Shown here piece by piece: positions 22,301 through 34,300 of a stretch of 64,000 nt of DNA. The position numbers and the translations under genes are program-made. The notes beneath the pieces were generated by a model that was not told where the DNA came from, did no database searches, and saw only the letters and a list, made by a program, of their open reading frames with translations. How positions within the stretch are numbered: the stretch's first letter is position 1; each line of letters begins with the position of its first letter. The DNA comes from Pieris napi (Eukaryota > Arthropoda > Insecta > Lepidoptera > Pieridae), in contig NC_062240.1 in assembly GCF_905475465.1 (NCBI RefSeq), positions 1,379,001 through 1,443,000 of the forward strand, given 5' to 3'.

Positions 22301-25300
22301 TTTATATTGTCTTGGATAACCACATGAAGTTGACACCTAATAATTTAATACAATTACATTATATTACATACAATCGAATTGTATTATTTTCAGTATTTAT
22401 TTTCGGTCTGTAGCCCATACCCCACCCCGCCTTGTCATACTTCTTTTTTTTTAGAAAATCCCATGGGACAATAATTTTAGCATAATGCTTATTCAGTAGA
22501 CAAGCAACCCTAGTAGTAATTAAAGTCTATTGAAATGTTGCGATATTAACAGCATTTAGCCAATTGGTATTTGGCACTATATTTTTGGATATTAAAATTG
22601 TTTGGAAGTTAACAACCACTTCAATAAAACCCTTGTTATTGTGCAATTAAGTCAATGCAAATTATGAATATTCGTATTTCTTAAAATGATTTTTTTTACA
22701 GGTCATTTATTGGCCTCTGGTTCGGATGATACCAATGTAATTGTTTGGGACTGGGCAAGAAATATTCCAATACAAACGGTGAAAACAGGACACAAATCAA
22801 ATGTGTTTCAAAGCAAATTCCTGTATTTGAATGCACAGACGCAACTCAATATCGTCACTTGTGCGAGGGATGGACAGGTAAGTTGTATATTACAATTTAT
22901 AAGAATTTAAAGGGTGATAATAGAGTCTAATTTGCTTGTAGGCCAATATTATTATTGGCTTGATATATTTCAATGATTATAATGACTTGCATTGTATATT
23001 GTTATTAAATAAATTAATGTTTAGGTTTGTACTGCATAAAACGGCTCTTACCCTCAGATTTAGAGATAGGACTTAGCCGGAGTCATACTTAGTGTTAACT
23101 CTTCACTCTAATATGAGTGAAAACTCGGTAAATTGGAATGACAAAGAGCATTTTATCCGTCGCCAAAAATGGATTGTCTTTTTAGGGTTTGGTTATTGGG
23201 ATGCAGATAGGAGATCGATCAACTGTTGCGCTCTGATCTCAGATTGAAAACAATCTGAGATTGTGGATTGATTATTGGGTTCGAGCGTTGTTCACCCTTA
23301 GCTGCTCACAAGCGACAGAAATTAATTAGAAATGTCATTAATTCCAGACTATACTTATTTAAGGTGTATTTATAAAAATGAATTGTAATTGCACTAGGTC
23401 CGATTAATCCAATGTCCGGCCAGCGGAATGAGCGGCGCGTCGCGTCGTAAGCTCGCGAACCACGCTCGGGCCGCGCATAAAGTGCACGTTTCAGCTCACG
23501 AACCACATTTGGTCATCTCTGCCGGAGAAGACGCGGTCGTGATGCGGTGTGACGTCAGAGAGGAACATGGTTCCAAGTAAGTCGATGGCTGAATAAAACC
23601 GTAAATATATTTAGTTTGATATTTCAGTCCGGGATTATTTGGGTTTTATTTGATAAAACCATTGAAAGATCCATTGCTAAAATAGCATTTAATGCTAAAT
23701 ATCACAAATTATTTTTATTTAATTTTAATTTTCACAAATGTCGACAACAAGACACAAAGAATTTATAATTCTAATACATAACATGTTTCATCTGAATATT
23801 TAATATTTTTATAATATTTTTTTTATTTTCCCAATGTTTCTCTGTATAAAAACCTTCCGCAGAGTGCTCAAATAAAATAAAAAATACTTGAATTAATTGG
23901 ACCAACCGTTTTCGAGTTTTGAGCTTAGCGACGATTAATTTTTATTATATAGTCCGGTCAATTTAGACATCCAAGGTTACAGTAATTCGCACTTGGTTGA
24001 ATATTGGTAGGTTTGCTCAATACACTATTATAAAGGAAATGTGAAAAGTCCTCATCGATCCGGCACGTGCAAAAAAATTACTCCGGTTCAAAGATCACAA
24101 AAATGGGTTTTTCGCGATTTTCAGCAAAATGGTAAGTTTTATCATAAAATTAGTTAGACAAAAATTGTAGATCAGATAACTATCTATAAAAAATGTCCAA
24201 ATACTTTTTTCCTAAGAGCCACCGTTTTTGAGATATAACGATTCAAAAAGTTGAAAGGGTTGTAATCGTCATAATATGCACACGTTTCCACGCCACCTTT
24301 GAGGTAGTGTACTTAGCGCTTTTTTTTTAATGTGGTTTCCCCGGTAGGCCTATTCCACTGATCTTTTATGATTCTGTTTAATTTGAAACTATTGAATAAC
24401 TGTAGATATTGACAAGGGTTGAAAATGATGAAAGGGGTGTAAATTACAAAAAATAAGAAAATTTATCCGTCTGAATCTAAATCATCATTAACTTCTGCTT
24501 TCTCTTGTTCTTGTTCTTCTTCTCTTCCTTCTCCTTCTTCTTCTTTATCTTCTTCATTCTGGGTGTTAATAAATTGTCCCAATAATGACACATCGCATGT
24601 CTCTTCGTCAACATCAAATGAATCTTCAATTGTTGGCAATTCAACATTGGAGCATGACCGGCCTTGACAGTTAGTACATGCTACAGAACAAAACAGTCCA
24701 ACTTTTTTTGCAACCACATTTAGCACTACATCCCTTTTTACAGTTGCAAAAAATGGTGTTTAGTAGTTTTTCTGGTGCAGGTGGAAGTAAAGTCTGAACT
24801 GGCTCTAATGAATTGTCGACCAACTTCCAACCCCAGTCTTTTCCAACAGCACGAAATAGGTTAGAAAAAATAGGTTACAATAAACACGTGTTTTCACTCC
24901 AGATCGATGTTGCTGAAGGTTACACTGGCGTAGAAAATAAAGGACTGGGTTTTTTTTTATCCGAAATTTTCATATTTTATATGTGTAAGTCACACTGACC
25001 GATAGAACGATATTTTTGCTTGTATTACGGCTTCAGTGATGTATATACGTGGTGTACTTATATTATACATAATATGACGATTACAACTCTTTTAACTTTT
25101 TGAATCGTGATATCTCAAAAACGGTGGCTCTTAGGAAAAAAAGTATTTAGACATTTTTTATAGATTTTATATCTGATCTACAATTTTGTCTAAACTAATT
25201 TTATGATAAAACTTACCATTTTGCTGAAAATCGCGAAAAACCCATTTTTGTGATCTTTGAACCGGAGTAATTTTTTTTGCACGTGCCGGATCGATGAGGA

Positions 25301-28300
25301 CTTTTCACATTTCCTTTATAATAGTGTATTGAGCAATCCTACCAATATTCAGCCAAGTGCGAATTATTGTAACCTTACCCCAATTTTTTAGTCTAATTTG
25401 ACCGGATTATATATTGATAATTTTTTTGTGTCAATTATTAAAATGAATTTAAATATTTTTTTATCATTAATTATTTCAGACTATTCCAAGTACGCGAAAC
25501 GACACCTATTCCCTTATATAGTGTGGCGGGACATCCGCTGAAACCGGAACAGCTTTTGGTAGCCGGCCGCGATATGTACCTACGTGTGTATGATACGAGG
25601 AAAACGGATAAACCATTGAACTTTTACACGGCAAACTTCACTCCGGTGAGATTCGAAAAAAAAATTGTGAATAATTTCACTATTGTATTTAATTGTTAAT
25701 ACATAATAATAATATAAAATAGTGCGTGCGTACAAAGTACACATGTCAGAAGTGAAACTTCTTTGGTAAACTATTTTTTAACTCTTGTTCATATAAATAC
25801 AACAGACGTAGGGTCCGTTCACACAGACCGGCTCGGAGAGCATCGGCCTGCTTTTTTCTTTTCACACAGACCGGGTCGTATACGCTTGGAATTGGCCGGA
25901 GCGGAGCCGCCAACTATTTCACATCGACCGGCTGGAAGAGATCTGAAAGCGGGTGCGGTTGGATGTGCTCGGAGCCGGTCGGATGCGCTCGGAGTCGGGT
26001 GGATACACTACAAAGGCAGTGCCAGTATTCCGCGCAGTCTAAGTTTTGTTTTCGGTGTGTTAACGTGTGCTTTTCGAAACATGGATTTAGATAGCTCCGA
26101 CGAAGAAATATATTTGTTAGCAAGATTACTTGAAATAGAACATAGGAAACGTAAGCGCAAGCGGAAACAAATATGGGTAAAACATATTTGGAAAAACAGA
26201 CTAATCCATGGGGAGTTTCACACCATTTTCGAGGAATTGAAGAGAGATAGCCTAAAATTTTATGAGTATTATCGTATGGAATATTGGCAATTTTTGAAAT
26301 TGACAGATTTGTTAAGAGTACATATAACAAAAAAGACTACAAATTATCGTTGCACCATTACAGCCGAAGAAAGGTTAACGGTAACTTTAAGGTAAATAAA
26401 AAACAATTATTTATACTAATCATGTTATTTAGATCACAAAATCACAGCCCTCCATTTATTAAGCATTGTTTACGTTAATGAAATGTAAATTACTTATACT
26501 AATCATGTTAAATAACACAAACATCTAAATAGATCACAAAATCACAGCCCTCCATTTATTAAGCATTATTTACGTTAATGAAATGTAATTAAATAGTACA
26601 GATTTGTGTGTGTTTAATTATTATTATTATAATTATTATTGTTTTTGATTGTTTATTATTTTGTATTTTGTGTGCTGGTATTGTACCCGTAAGTAGTCTG
26701 ATCTGGATAGTTTTGAGGAATATAGGTTTCGTTTGACACTAGGTAAGTAGATTGATTAGTCGATGGCGGTGAATTTATAGACAAAGAATAATTCAAATCT
26801 GTACTATTTTCATACAGACTTAATTCAGCTTCATTAACAATGTTAAACACGCGCCTTTTAATTCGTGCTTGGACTTCTTTTGGGAATGTTTCCACTGTAT
26901 CTGACATAGACAAAAAAAAATTACGTAATGCCTTGTCACGGGGTGTAGTATTTCTTTTTTTTCAAGATACTCTTCGAAAACCGTAGCAACATCTTTGCTT
27001 AAGCGTGGTCTCTTTTTCGAGCCAGAAGTACTTGCAAGCGATTCAACTTCAGAATGGTCAGAACGTTTAGATGATGTCGATGGTGGTGGTATTGGTGTGC
27101 CAGGCTCTGAATCATCCGATGATAATGTTACATTAGATATTTGGTTTCGATTGCGAAAAAATGGTATTATAAAAGAAAGTTCTTTTTCAAATTTTATCAA
27201 TTTGGACGTAGTTGCACCATCGCCACTCTTGCCTTTTCGGTTATAATAGGCTTTTCTGAAGTTATCTCGCAGTTTCTTCCAACGATCCTGGCACTGCGTC
27301 ACTGGAAAGAACAGAAATGAAAAATTAATAACATAACTCTTTTTTATTTTATAGTTCGTTTTGGTACGGCAGTCTTATATTTCTATTTTGTGTGTTTGTT
27401 TTATTTTTACAGATTCCTCATCACTGGTTGCAGTTTCAAAAACTTGTCATTTAATTTTCGAATGGGAATTTCTACAGTTCATTCAATTATTCATGAGACA
27501 ATCAGAGTAATTTGTGATGTTTTGATGCCCATAGTTATGCAGATGCCAGATGAAGAAATGTGGGAAAAGGTTTCACGTGATTTCTTTAATATTTGGAATT
27601 TTCCTAACTGTTTGGGCGCTATAGACGGAAAGCATGTCAATATACAGGCACCAGATAATAGTGGAAGCTTATACTATAATTATAAAAACTTTTTCAGTAC
27701 AGTGTTACTAGCTGTGGTCGACGCGAAATACAGTTTTTTAATTGTTGATGTCGGATCATATGGTAAAAATAGCGACGGCGGAATTTTACAGAATTCAAAA
27801 TTTTGGAAAAAACTCAACACCAATAAGTTAAAGCTGCCCCCAAATAAACCTCTACCTAGTACCACTGAAAGCTTACCACATGTTTTTATAGGAGACGAGG
27901 CATTTCCTTTGAGCAATAATATATTGCGGCCGTATCCAAGAGAACAAGCAAGAACAGAATTATCAAAAAAAGTATTTAATCTGCGTTTAAGCAGGGCAAG
28001 AAAAGTCGTAGAATGTGCATTTGGAATGCTAACTCAAAGATTTGAAATTTATCAAAAACGAATGAAAATTCAGCCGAAGTACTGTGATTTAATTATATTA
28101 GCAACTACATGTTTACATAATTTTTTAATAGAAAATCGGACGCCAGGACAAGAGAATGAATTTCACAGCAATATAAATTTATTAACAGCAATAACAGACA
28201 ATAATAATGAAAACAGTTCTAATAGCGACGCAGTTCTAACCACAAGGAATAAATTTAAGGATTATTTTTCATCAAGTGGTGCTTTAGATTGGCAAGATCA

Positions 28301-31300
28301 AGTGGCTACGCGAGTTTCTTAAGTTATATTTAATAAAAATTGTCTACTACATAAGTATATTCTAACGATCAGATACTCAAACGAGTTTTTAAAGTAAGGG
28401 CGCATTTAAACTCATGTTATTCCTATTTTGACTTTGAATCTAACACGTCGCAGCACGAGTTTAAGAAGCCCTTGCTTTAAAATTCGTTTGAGTATCTGGG
28501 GGTAGGTGTAAAACAATGAAAACCTTACTTACCACTTATTCCGAGACATTTGCTAATTTCCTCCCATGCATTGTCTTTCATTATCCGATCGCTATATGAT
28601 GGCTTGGTTATGTCAAATAAACACTCATATTTTGACACGAGTATTATTAATTTTTCATCATTCATCTTTTCGTACAAGTACGCACAACTATTACGTTCAA
28701 ATGTTGCTATCAAAATGGCGGTCGGCGCGGCCGCAGCGGGCACGCAATCGGAGCCGATCGGCTACGCGATAGAGAAAGAGCACGCAATCGGAGCCCATCG
28801 GCTGCGCGAGCGAGAAAGAGCACGCAATCGGAGCCGACAGGCTGCGCAAGCGAGAAAGAGCACGCAATCAGAGCCGATCGGCTGCGCGAGCGAGAAAGAG
28901 CACGCAAGCGGAGCCGGTCGGCTCCTTTTATTACTTCACACGAAGCGCGTTCAGGCATTTTTAATGACAAAAAAGGTGCAAATGCAAAAATAAACTTTAC
29001 TACAATCACTCAAAACACTGTTTCCAACGTGATAAAAATCTGCTCTCCTCTCCGAGCCGGTCTGTGTGAACGGACCCTTAGAGGGAGGGAATAAGGAAGA
29101 AATGTAATGAATGTAATTGTCATTAAAATATTATATCGAAAATTAATACAAATAATAAATTTAATTTTTTAAATTTATATCTTCGATATTAAAATCATTT
29201 GAGATTTCAATAAATTATTTTGCATAAAATATAAAATACTAATATTTCATAAATTCTCTTTACGTAATTTTAATTTTAAAAATATAATTTCTATAAGGTA
29301 ATTTGCCCTTCTCACTCTCAAACACTCTCCCCATTTCGACAAAAACGCTGCACATCTGCGTGACGTTGCGTAAAAATTTACCCTCTTGCTCCTAAAGAAG
29401 TTTCACTTCAAAAATTATAATTTGATTAAACACTTGTTATTTTGAACGTTTGGTAACTTGAAATTTATCTCTGGTCCCTTGAGTTTCCAATTATCGAGAG
29501 CCGACAGTATATAATAAACTGAAAAATTCTACCAAAATATATATATATTTTTCAATTATTACAACACAATAAAAATAATTACATTCACTATCCTTACAGA
29601 ACAAAAGATATACAATTAAAATTATTTTAAACAAATATAAATTATTGCTGCAATTACAGGTAAAAGTCGTCTTTGAGTACATAATTGATGCGTTGATAAT
29701 TTCAGAAGTCGGGATCGGTTCACAAGTCAATGATGCATCTGACGTGCGCCGTGTACAACCACGATGGGTCAGAAATACTAGGATCGTATAACGACGAAGA
29801 TATCTACTTGTTTGATACGAAACTTGATGTTTATGATAAGTAAGTTTTCTCTTTAAATTAGAGGTTTTGAAGTTAATAAAAATCATTTTTAATAGTATTT
29901 TCGATAATTTTGTCAAGTCGGTAATATTTTTGTTACGATAAATTTGGTTTAGTTAAATAATTGAGGGTAGAGACAGTTTGTAATTTCTGTAATAAGTCAG
30001 ATTAATGCAAATACCAAATATGTGGCAATAGAGAGCGTTAATATGGCAACATTTTAATAGACAATAACCGTATAAAAGTTATCTGACAACATCATGTGCA
30101 AAACAATTATATCGGCCGTTTTATATTTCTGAGGAAAAAAAATAGAAAATATTTTTTTTCTGACCATACTCAAATATTGTACTTGAACGTGAGCAAACGA
30201 TTTCCAGGGACGCAACGGACATCGACAAACAGACATACACACACAAATACAGCGGGCACCGGAATAGTGCGACATTCAAGGGCGTGGCCTTCTTTGGGCC
30301 CCAGAGTCAGTACATTGTGTCGGGGTCTGATTGTGCCCACATTTACATTTGGGAGAAACAGTCGGAGGCTATCGTTCAATGGATGGATGGGGACAATAGT
30401 GGTGTGGTAAGTGTTCAGCGAAAATCAATTCAGTAGTTTTGGAGATTAGCATATACAGACAGTAGGATTGATATTTTTTTTAATTATATCACTCTTTGCT
30501 CAACTAAACATGTTTATTGCATATAATGACCCGATTTCAAAAAACTTCCAAATCTTATCTTGTTGTTAACTTAATGAAATAAAACATTAATTCGCCGCTG
30601 GAGGTCTAAAAAAACAAAGTTCTATGAAATTTTTAAATTACAAAGTGTGACAGCTCACGGTTGCTTTCTTAAAAGTCTAGATTATATCTATATTCTAAGT
30701 AACTTATATCAAAATGCCCATGTCTTCGTTACACTGAGTAAGCACAGTTTGACACCATACAACAACACATAGCAAAAATTTGTTTTTAAGAATGTGGCCT
30801 ATTATTAAAGCAATATTACTCATTTGTGCATTACCTTCGTAGAATAATCTAGTGTGTAGTGTAACCACGTTTCAAAATTCTTGCAAAGTATAGTAAATGA
30901 TTCGTATTTAATACGTGTACGTATCGCATGACGTATTCGATCACCATATTACCAAACAGCTTTGTCCATATTCTTGTGAATTAGAGTTATGAACAGAAGA
31001 CAAAAATTCGTATTTTTGAAGAACCTTAAAAAAATCACCTTTGGCGTTAATATGATTCCCACATGCAATTTGGCAAGAGGCCTTTGATGCGCAGGAGTCA
31101 TTTTGTGTAACGTACCGCTATACAGAGTCTTGCCGACTAAAATCTATTTGTATAAATTTCAGGTAAATTGTATAGAGCCCCATCCCCGCTTCCCGATAAT
31201 TGCTTCAAGCGGGTTAGACAAGGATGTCAAGATATGGATGCCGTGTCGACAGTCAGATCCTGATTTCAAAGGAATGGAGAAGGTATGGATCCTCAACCTT

Positions 31301-34300
31301 TTTTCTTTTATTTCACCCTTTTTTTTATATGAGGTGAAAATGCGCTTACGCAGGCCCGCATCAAGGATGTCGAGCTTGACGTGGGGTCTGTGGGGCTGGG
31401 TCTACACTCAAATCCCTCTGCTATTCAAAGGGGTAGCGAGACCCCACCCACTAAAAACGCATCAGCCCTTCACACGCCCTTAATATGGGCCCTCGGGGTT
31501 CGCTAGGCATTCTACCCAAGGGACCCGGGCTTATATCCGACATAGAGGGCTCATTCAAGACCTGCGGTTCCGGGCCACTCGAGGTCGAGCCCCCAGTCTT
31601 GAACTACCGGTCAGTCTACGGTCATCCCCAGACCTCTCCCTCAATCGCTCAGCTGCCTCCTTCTGCAGCATTACATGCTCACAGAAGGTGACTATTGCAC
31701 TCCAGGCCTCCTCACCTTCTATTTGACCTTGGTTAAGTCCAGTTAAGTCGGCACTATATTAACCAAAATATAGCGGTATCTATGGCACCCCCCAAACTTT
31801 ACCTTATTGCAAGTGATCGACGATTTAATAATTATTTTATTTTTTGACTGTTAAAAATAAATAAACCCACGCCCATTAAATGTCGAATATCGTGTTTTCT
31901 TAACGTATTAAATAATTATTGGCCCATTTTTGCCTTCATCACTAATGGCGTATATGTTACGTAAGCACTATAATGTAAGCACATTTTTCCTTGAGCCAAC
32001 TAGAATAACTGCCACCAGTGCCACTTGTATTGACAATGTTTTTACAAATGTGAAGCCAACTTTCTACTCAATTATTAATCTGTTAGATTCAGATCACTGT
32101 GGCCAGTTGGTTTCATTTACTAAAGACATTGTTAAAGCAAATCGAAAAAATGTTAATTTTGTTCCAGTAACCAGTTATCGTTTAGAACTTTTTAAAAATA
32201 ATTTAAATGAAAAACTGCCTGGTTTGCCTTATCACAATAACCCTGACCAAGCTTACTCTTCATTATTTAACATGATTAATTCTCAGTTTAACAAGGTTTT
32301 TACATCTAGATCAGTTTCTGTTAGTGATCGAGTTTTGTTTAGTGACTGGGCAACACCAGGTATTTTTAAAAGCAGAATAAGATTATTTGAATTATATAAT
32401 GAAAGGAACCATGATCATAGTGAAAGGTTTAGGGAGTATGTTAAAAATTACTCTAAGACTTTTAAGAGAGCCTGTGCTGCCGCAAAATCTTTACACATTA
32501 AAAACAAAATACGATCTTCTGCAAACAAAATTAAAACTACTTGGAATATTATTAATTCTAAAATAGGAAGAACCACAGTCAAGAATAATGATTTTCATCT
32601 TAAAATTAATGATATAGATGTTAGGGCGGATTTGGAGGTGGCAACCGAGTTTGAATCTTTTTTCACTAATATTCCTGTATTAACAACTCAAACTTTGTTG
32701 TCATCTTCCGGCTCCGCATACAACATACTTAAAGACTGTGTCGCAGAATGTGGGACAAGTTTTGAATTTACAGTTGTTAGTGCTAAGGACATTCTAGATG
32801 CATTTAAAGATTTGGAAGTAAAAAAGTCCACCGATCTTTGGGGGTTGTCAGTTCAAATAATATCCTCAATAATTGAATGTATTTCCCCATTTCTGGCAAT
32901 TGTGTTCAACTCTTGTGTCGCATCTGGTGTGTTTCCGGACTTAATGAAGTTAAGCAAGGTGATTCCACTCTTCAAATCTGGTAGTACAACCGATCCTACG
33001 AATTTTCGCCCTATCTCAATTTTGCCTACACTGAGCAAAATTTTTGAGAAAATAATTTTAAAGCAAATGCTAAAGCATTTTAACAGACAGAATCTTTTTC
33101 ACTCCAAACAATTTGGATTTACTAAGGGTCGGTCTACTGCTGATGCAGGTGTGGAACTACTCAAAAATGTATTCGAGGCTTGGGAGAATTCACAGGATGC
33201 TTTAGGCATATTCTGTGACTTGTCCAAAGCTTTTGACTGTGTTTGCCATGACACACTTATCAACTACACCACTATGGCATTAGAAATAAGGCTCTTAGAC
33301 TTCTCAGTTCATATTTAGACAATAGAATACAAAGTGTAGATATTAATGGCAAAAAATCAAAAGGATCTGTGGTAACTATGGGTGTTCCGCAGGGTTCAAT
33401 TCTAGGTCCTTTCTTATTCCTTATCTATATCAATGATTTACCTTTTTGTGTAAGGGATGATCACAAAATCCTATTATTTGCGGATGACACTTCGCTTGTT
33501 TTTAAAGTTAAGCGTCAACTTGAAAATTTTGACCAAGTTAATTTGGCACTATCTAAGGTTGTCCATTGGTTTAATGTTAATAATCTGCTTTTGAACTCAA
33601 GTAAAACTAAATTAATAAAATTTTCTACGCCTAATGTGAGGCAGTTAAGCACCAATGTACAACTGAATGGAGTAGAGTTGGACCCTGTTGAGTCAACTGT
33701 TTTTATTGGCATTACTGTTGACGCCAAACTACAGTGGGGCCCACACATTAACAAATTGTCTGGAAGGCTCAGTTCAGCTGCTTATGCTGTAAGGAAAATT
33801 AGACAAATTACTGATGTGGATACTGCCAGAATTGTTTATTTCAGTTATTTTCATAGCTTGATGACGTACGGCATTCTCCTTTGGGGAAACTGTGCGGATA
33901 TTAATACAATCTTCTTATTACAAAAAAGGGCTGTCCGCGCTATATATAAGTTAGGTCCTAGAGTTTCTCTCCGAGAGAAATTCAAAGAGATAAACATTCT
34001 GACTGTAACTTCACAATATATTTTTGAAAATTTACTTTATGTTTACAAAAACGAACCGGATTTTGTCAAATTGTCTGATCTTCACTCCCGAAATACTAGG
34101 AACAAAAATAATTTAACAGTTAATGCTACTCGCCTTCATAGAATAAGCAACTCGTTCATGGGTCAATGTATACGCTTTTACAATAAACTTCCTATGGATG
34201 TTCGTAAACTTCCCCTTAAGAAATTTAAATTTTTTATTAAATCAAAATTATTAACTAAAGGATATTACAGGATATCCGATTATTTAAATGATAGAAACGC

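Larger units (their letters stand above)
25811..29077. mobile_element. PIF/Harbinger transposon, nearly complete, about 3.27 kb
   Basis: The first 30 bases, starting GGGTCCGTTCACACAGACCG, are repeated perfectly in inverted orientation at the right end. Flanking trinucleotides are GTA (25808-25810) and TTA (29078-29080), one change from the TWA duplication expected of PIF/Harbinger. It encodes the two canonical proteins: a DDE_4-type transposase on plus and a MADF-BESS (Myb/SANT-like) DNA-binding partner on minus. GC-rich subterminal arrays with GGAGCCGGTCGG-type motifs sit inside both ends. It lies in DCAF8 intron 7. Confidence 0.9.
25749..29409. mobile_element. Older MITE split by the PIF/Harbinger insertion
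   Basis: Left end GAAGTGAAACTTCTTTGGTA at 25749 and right end AAAGAAGTTTCACTTC at 29394-29409 are inverted copies. Near the right end, CGTTGCGTAAAAATTTACCC echoes the GCGCGCATCGTAAAAATTTAC block of the copy at 14849-15057. Removing the Harbinger element (25811-29077) leaves a MITE of roughly 390 bases, so the Harbinger element landed inside it, about 60 bases from one end. Confidence 0.65.

Noticed and set aside
28710..29009. Open frames on both strands in the Harbinger right end
   Set aside because: They are created by the 40-base GC-rich tandem array; the periodic Arg/Ser/Ala repeats show no protein family.
29491..29916. Minus-strand frame overlapping DCAF8 exon 8
   Set aside because: It is antisense to a confirmed exon and is Lys/Tyr-rich from intron AT content.
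31103..31483. Read-through extension of DCAF8 exon 10 as an alternative C terminus
   Set aside because: The sequence after 31282 is GC-rich repeat-like DNA, and the donor at 31283 joins in frame to exon 11, which continues the family-like KVVRENS segment.
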